NCBI RefSeq assembly: GCF_902459465.1
Contig: NC_047065.1
Coordinates: 12,687,634 to 12,751,633, forward strand
DNA length: 64,000 nt
Origin: Asterias rubens
Taxonomy: Eukaryota; Echinodermata; Asteroidea; Forcipulatida; Asteriidae
Direction of reading: 5' to 3'
Below, piece after piece: positions 58,801 through 64,000 of this stretch. Both the position numbers and the translations under genes were made by a program. Each line of letters opens with the position of its first letter. Position 1 is the first letter of the stretch. The notes beneath the pieces were generated by a model that saw nothing but the letters and a program-made list of their open reading frames with translations, did not search any database and was not told where the DNA came from.

Positions 58801-61800
58801 TAGTAAAATACTATGCTTTTATTCTTGTGAGAATGTGTCAGTCAGGTTACATGTAATAATGACTGTTGATAACTTTAAAAAACCAGTCTTCTCACTTGGT
58901 GTATCTCAACATATGCATAAAATAACTAACCTGTGAAAATTTGAGCTCAATTGGTCTTCGAAGTTGCGAGATAATAATGAAAGAAAAACAACCTTGTCAC
59001 ACGAAGTTGTGTGCTTCAGATGCTTGATTTTGAGACCTCAAAATCAAATTTGTGGAAAAATTACTCCTGTCTCGAAAACTACATTACTTCAGAGGGAGCC
59101 ATTACTTCAAAGTGTCCACTACCTTTAAACTCACTTTTGTTCTGCTTGTGTGCTGTGCAGGTTCCAGACGACAGAATGGCATTGGTTTCCGGTCTGTCTA
59201 ATGATCCAGATGCTGTCATTGGTGCTACCAAGATATCAATCCCTCCTGAATGGTTGGTGAAATAGAACATTAAATGTTCTTTAAGATCTCTCTTTGGTCG
59301 TGTTCGCATTGGGACTTTTGGGTATGGTAACTTACCGGCCTGGTAAGTTAACTTGCCTGGTTAGTTAACTTACCGGGCCGGTAAGTTAACAGCTGTTCGC
59401 ACTTGGATTAATTTGTATGATCTGGTAACTTACCAGGGGCCTTTCTCAAACTTTGGCTTGGGCTCTCGCTCAGACTTGGGCTCCGCATGCTGCGTACACA
59501 ACGGAAATGCAGCTATGCTTTTAACCTGAAATTTTCGGAGTAGCGCGTATTGCACGCGGTGGTCCGAACATCAGCAGACCTTTTAGAAATAAGTCACATG
59601 ACAGTATTGTTAAGTTTTACCGGAGTGGCGCGTTCGCATTGGACTTCTTGTCCCTGTTAAGTTAACATTGTTAAGTTACCGGGGCTCCAATCGGCCTGTT
59701 AAGTTAACAGCGCCAAGGCGGTAAATTACCAGCCCGGTAAGTTACCTGCTATGCACTTGGACTTAATATCGGTAAGTTAACAATTTGCCGTGGTAGTTTA
59801 ACCATTTTAAGTCCACTGCGAACACTGCTAGAGAATTGCCTCTTTGTTAAAAACCTTCTTACTGTGTCTGAACATTCAATATCGTCCTTATTTTAGTGTT
59901 GGTTAATGTTGTGAGTGCATCTCTACACAGTACATCCATGTATGTACAGGGGATACGGTAGTTTTATAAGGGCCATTGCAAAGAGTCTGCCTTGTTATTG
60001 GCTTACTGATAGTCACATGGTATGTTTGACCTTTTTTTAGAAAGCGCTATACCTGTAGGAACCACAATGTGCTGTACCCAGAGCAGCTAATTTAAAAATG
60101 TACTGTAGGCTACATGTACCTGAAGCAACCTGTGTTCTATACCCATAGCATCGGCAGCATCTTGTTACCAAGAAGTCTGGACTCAATACGGGGTGTTATA
60201 AAATAAATATTGACTGGGTTTTTTTCATGCTAATGGTTAAACCTACATCCATACAACTCTCTCGGTGATCCGTGGCGTGATCTATTTTTCCCAAGGATTT
60301 GCCTCGGGGAAAAATGAAATCTTAGTTTTAACCAAAGCGCTCAAAGCATAAATTTAGAGGTAGAGTTGTTCTTAGGGAACTGTCTTGCTTTATTCTACTG
60401 CCGAGGAGTAGATAATCGGAGGTTCGGGAGACTTCTCAGTTCTGAAAAGAACTGTCCTGCTTTTTAACTATTACCAGGGCGGATGGTATAGAAATTAGAC
60501 TGGACTACTACTTTAGCTTATAGGATCGTAATTAACTGTACTGCCGCGGAGTCAGTTCTGACGATGACTAGAGCAAGCTAGTCGAAACGTTGAGACCAAT
60601 TTCAGAACTGACTCCGTGGCAGTACAGTTAATTACGATCCTATAAGCTAAAGTAGTAGTCCAGTCTAATTTCTATACCATCCGCCCTGGTAATAGTTAAA
60701 AAGCAGGACAGTTCTTTTCAGAACTGAGAAGTCTCCCGAACCTCCGATTATCTCCTCCTCGGCAGTAGAATAAAGCAAGACAGTTCCCTAAGAACAACTC
60801 TACCTGGCAAGTAGATACACACATGGTGTTACCGCAAACCAAATATACATTGATACCTCACCATGCAATGCCTCAAATCCTATATTAACTTAAATGCATT
60901 TATAAAGCGCTTTAACACTGTTTCAAAGCGCTGTACAGTCAAGAAAAACATTAAAATGCATGATTAAAAAACATGAGAAAAATAGCGATATGTTTTTTTT
61001 AAAATACACAACAGTTAAAAAAGTAGCAAGAAATTAGTAAAAATATTGCAATACAAACAATCATATTACACAGAACTTGTGCTGAGGATCCATTTGAGGG
61101 GAACTGGAGATACTTTCTTTTGATATTTCTCCCTGTTATACCCGTGTTCTTATCCCATCTGACACGTGATGAAGACAGTTTCCTTACCTTCTTCTCCTTT
61201 GCAGGGTTGATGCAGTTGAAGAAATTTCATATGATACGACAAGAATACAGCAGAAAGGTGAGTACATGTATTCAAGTGCTGTTAAAGTTGAAATGATTCT
61301 GTCAAACCACAAGGAGTAAGACCGCAATCAGTGGTGGACTCCAGTCTCGAGTTCTGTTACTTACGGCAGGTTCAAATCCCGGCCTGGTCAGTTGTGAGAT
61401 TTGTGGCCTTGAGCAAAACACTTTAACATATTTGCTTCTTTCCATCAAAGAGCACAATTGGACGAAAGCTAGGGAGTAACATGCAATGTACTGGCATCTT
61501 ATCCAGGGGAATAGAATTATTTCTAGACGTTTAATGCCAATAAAACAGTATATAAACACTGGCACAATGAGCCATATTGGCTCGAGACAGACTTACATTA
61601 CTGTTTTCAGCTGCTTTTGGCGTGAAGTTCTTCTACCTGTCCATAGCCACTCTATAAAACATATTGGGACTAATGCTTGTTTCTGGTTTTATGTTGACAG
61701 TTAAAGAGTTGGGCTTACTTCATGACAAGCATCTGACGAGACCAACGTTAGATGACAGTATGGAGGAGGAGCATGCCATTGAGATTGCAACACAAGAAAT

Positions 61801-63411
61801 TACACAGGTATGTTCAGCCAGCAATGCCCCTAGACTATGTTGAGTGGTGTGGCAATTGATCTGATACGGGCCTGTATGCTTCGTTTACAAAAGGGCAAGG
61901 GCACCAAGGCATTTTTCTCCTTGGTAAAGGGCACCCTATGAGGAAATTTCTACTGGCGCATTGCAGGGGCACAAAGGCAATGACCAGGGGCATGGAGGCA
62001 ATCACCTTCGTTGCCTCAGTGAAGTATCAGGCCTGCTGATATATACAGGATTGGCCCTTATCTTGTTCAGGGACCGGTTAGCCGGACCAGGGCCCAATTT
62101 CATAGAGCTGCTAAGCACAGAAATTTGGCTAGCATGAAATTTCTTACTTGATAAAAACAGGATTACCATCCAAATTTTAACGTGATTTTCAGGATGAGCA
62201 AACAACAGCTGGTTACCAGTAACAAGCAATATGCAACAAATGGAAATTTAGTCGATAATCCTGTTTTTATGAAGGAAGAAATTTCATGCTGAGCAAATTT
62301 TGGTGCTTAGCAGCTCTATGAAATTGGGCCCAGTTAGCTTGTCATTTCACTAGTCTGTCAGCTTTTTCACTGACCACTTGGAATGAATTGTGACAGGTCC
62401 TCAGGTGTTTTAAATGGCACTTGGCCAGCGAACCACTGTTATGTGAGAGCATTAATACCATCCAAAATGATGCAGCAAATATTATTGTTATACCTCGGTA
62501 ACAAACTGTGAAGTTTGATTGGTCGAGAACCAATCATGTGACGCGCAACAAAAATGCATGTTACATGGCTCGATGGGGCGGGTAACATGAAAAGTGGTGT
62601 ACATCACCTTGATCGTTCCCGGCGTTGGTCGATTTCCAGCGCTGTGTATGAAACAACCGCGGGTTCGAGGGAATTACTTCTTGCTCGTCCGCTTATTAAA
62701 CAATGAATAGTCCGTCGTAATAATGTTTGAAGATGACAACAGAACTTCGAGAAGAGGAATAACAATTATACAAAGGTATAACAAAACAATTGTTGCACTC
62801 TGTGACTGGGGTCCATGGGTTGTGTACAACGCAATGGACCCCATCACATCGTGCAACAATTGTATATAGTCTGGAACTAGACATGGCCAGATTGTTTATG
62901 ATATTTTTTAATAGCACTCTTCTAGACCAGACTAAAAACAACAAGAATAGACTGGATTAGATCAGAAAAGAGTGGATCAAACCAGATAAAACTAGACTGG
63001 ACTAGTTTCCAATAGCGCTCTGCTAGACCAGATTGGACAAGTTTATACTGGACACCACAATATAAACCAGATTAGATCATATTAGACTGAATCAAGCTAG
63101 TTAAAACTAGACAAGACAATATTGTTTTTGATAGTTGTCATATTGCACCATTTACTGGTCTCGACCACTCAGTTCAAACCAGATTGAACTGGACTAGACC
63201 AGATACGGTCAGAATTTCACCCGTATTTCATTTACCCTCTTTCCCCAGATGTTCCACAGATGTCAAAGGGCCATTCAGGCGATTGGAGGGAAGAGCAGGT
63301 ACGCCTCAGGACAGGAGCAGAAGGTCACTAAGAACATCATGTCTTCGTTAGCGGGGAGGTTACAAGAGCTCTCCATCAACTTCAGAAAATCCCAGTCAAA
63401 CTATCTAAAAC
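55840..63411 (+). CDS. STX16: Syntaxin-16, 5' part (5 coding exons; continues beyond the window)
   Basis: Exons: 55840-55920 (or to 56013 by an alternative donor), 59161-59252, 61205-61257, 61701-61807, 63249-63411; 165 aa with the short exon 1. Phases fit and borders are GT..AG. The start [16 protein letters not shown] matches the N-peptide of syntaxin-16/Tlg2, which in the family binds the SM protein Vps45. [47 protein letters not shown] and [17 protein letters not shown] follow in the order seen in human STX16. [17 protein letters not shown] ends the visible part. The Qa-SNARE motif and tail anchor should be encoded to the right of the window. Family role: trans-Golgi network and early-endosome fusion in retrograde transport. 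Introns hold a purine-rich repeat field, an element with TAACTTACC repeats and a large palindrome. A MITE remnant ends about 30 bp before the exon 2 acceptor. Confidence 0.95.
56440..57560 (+). repeat. Purine-rich degenerate tandem repeat in STX16 intron 1
   Basis: The plus strand is dominated by A and G (GGGACAGGGAAAAT, AACGGGGAAAC). The motif GCAAAGAACAAT... recurs near 56607, 56932 and 57256, giving a period near 325 bp with three degenerate copies. G-runs at 56620-56670 add potential for unusual structures. Confidence 0.65.
58526..58713 (-). mobile_element. Family-A MITE, truncated
   Basis: Only the part from the central palindrome to the left end of the family is present, in reverse orientation. 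Confidence 0.75.
58877..59127 (+). mobile_element. Family-A MITE remnant before STX16 exon 2
   Basis: It lacks both extreme ends and an internal part; it ends CAAAGTGTCCACTACCT, about 33 bp before exon 2. Confidence 0.8.
59297..59832. mobile_element. Non-autonomous DNA element with repeated TAACTTACC/GGTAAGTTA motifs
   Basis: Ends GTGTTCGCATTGGGACTT and the inverted AAGTCCACTGCGAACAC. About ten copies of GGTAAGTTAAC or its complement crowd the subterminal regions. No coding sequence. STX16 intron 2. Confidence 0.7.
60358..60805. repeat. 448 bp near-perfect palindrome (two 204 bp arms, 40 bp loop)
   Basis: 60358-60561 pairs with 60602-60805 with very few mismatches. The loop carries a hammerhead-like core (see ncRNA entry). 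The right arm continues into a tail also present at 11880-11960, so it seems to be two inverted copies of one element. STX16 intron 2. Confidence 0.93.
60558..60594 (+). ncRNA. Hammerhead-ribozyme-like motif
   Basis: CTGACGA fits the CUGANGA core. GACTAG and CTAGTC form a 6 bp stem II around AGCAAG. GAAAC follows, then GTT as a possible NUH cleavage triplet. Stem III would be the self-complementary ACGT, as in the minimal dimer-type motifs reported in Penelope-like elements. Stem I is not clean next to the core. Activity is inference. Confidence 0.45.
61300..61480 (+). repeat. tRNA-derived SINE fragment
   Basis: Box-B-like CAGGTTCAAATCCCGGCC and the following CCTTGAGCAAAACACTTTAA are typical of the SINE heads in this window. 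STX16 intron 3. Confidence 0.5.
62090..62331. mobile_element. Hairpin MITE (GGGCCCAATTTCATAG family), complete
   Basis: GGGCCCAATTTCATAGAGCT at the left and its exact inverse at the right, with further pairing (GAAATTTC, AAACAGGAT). Partial copies lie at about 28430-28580, 34098-34142 and 48948-49110. Confidence 0.85.
62870..63210 (+). repeat. Degenerate CTAGACCAGATTGGA-type repeat
   Basis: Variants of ACTAGACTGGACTAG and AGACCAGATTGGAC recur irregularly over 340 bp, ending about 40 bp before STX16 exon 5. Confidence 0.65.
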
Positions 63412-63465
63412 GTAAGGGCATGTGTCATAGGGACATATGTCCCCCCAGAGATTCTGTTTCCCATA

Positions 63466-63790
63466 TAATAATAATAATAATATATTTGGGGGGCTAATCA
63501 TCCTTTCTCGCAGCTAAGAGCTGAATTGCGAAGGAAGCGGCTACAACGTGTTGCTGGCATGCAAGGGCGCCTTTGGCTGCCAGCCACATCAACCCATTAT
63601 GACCACGGAGCGCAGCCAAAGATCGAAAGTGTTTAAACAAAATTCCTGAGTGAGGAAAACCGGATGGTCAGGAAAACCCTCAAGGCACAGCAGAGAACCA
63701 ACGCACAACTCAACTCACATATGGCCCTGGCCGGGAATCGAACCAGGGTCACCTTGGTGAGAGGCGAGCGCTTTACGCACAAGCCAACCA
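63466..63790 (-). repeat. S1-type SINE, complete, minus strand
   Basis: The tRNA-like head (GGCTTGTGCGTAAAGCGC; box B GGTTCGATTCC) is at the right and the (ATT)n tail at the left. Closest relative is 18780-19146. It starts about 50 bp after the exon 5 donor of STX16. Confidence 0.85.
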
Positions 63791-64000
63791 TTAATGGGAA
63801 ATTAACATAGGATGAAGGAGTAGAATTCCAAAGAGGGTGCTATCAGAAGAAGTTTGTACACAGTTCGCCATGTGGGGGGACAGAATCTATTGGAGAACAG
63901 AATTTCCTGCCACACCGGCACTCGTGTCATGAGGATGCCTGATTTGACCATAATTTTGAGACATTTATTTGTTGCCATCATTGACAGTCATCGTTAAAAG

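Overview
This is AT-rich animal nuclear DNA carrying spliced genes, all read here from exon structure. The protein families and the dense load of short TTAA-flanked elements, tRNA-derived SINEs and hairpin elements suggest a deuterostome invertebrate, most likely an echinoderm and perhaps a sea star. The species-level guess is inference; no search was run.

Layout, left to right: (1) 1-5404 is a segment bounded by two near-identical ~370 bp inverted arms; it holds a broken LINE, several MITEs and the terminal exon of IMPACT. (2) 4865-16069, minus strand: IMPACT, ten coding exons, 300 aa, complete. (3) ~16.2-16.4 kb: a probable shared promoter (CCAAT boxes and a TATA box) between IMPACT and the plus-strand gene GFOD (17424-18557, single coding exon, 377 aa). 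(4) 23394-38460, plus: CNOT10, fourteen coding exons, 758 aa, complete, its introns packed with repeats. (5) 38.5-46.4 kb: convergent intergenic space with a 1.6 kb minisatellite. (6) 46464-53342, minus: PPIB (ER cyclophilin), four coding exons, 221 aa, complete. (7) 55840 to beyond the window, plus: STX16, five coding exons seen (165 aa); the rest of the Habc/SNARE/membrane-anchor part lies outside.

The genes do not form one pathway. IMPACT restrains the GCN2 stress kinase, CNOT10 belongs to the CCR4-NOT deadenylase complex, PPIB folds proteins in the ER, STX16 is a trans-Golgi/endosome Qa-SNARE, and GFOD is an oxidoreductase-fold protein of unsettled function. Every exon join listed uses GT..AG borders and keeps the reading frame, and the joined proteins align from memory along the human families.

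The most striking non-genic signals are: a 448 bp near-perfect palindrome in a STX16 intron whose loop carries a hammerhead-ribozyme-like core; a PPIB splice acceptor that sits in a MITE terminus and has a second in-frame acceptor 45 nt upstream; a decayed partial duplication of CNOT10 exon 12; the inverted-arm segment around the IMPACT last exon; and a minisatellite with a 200 bp higher-order repeat.
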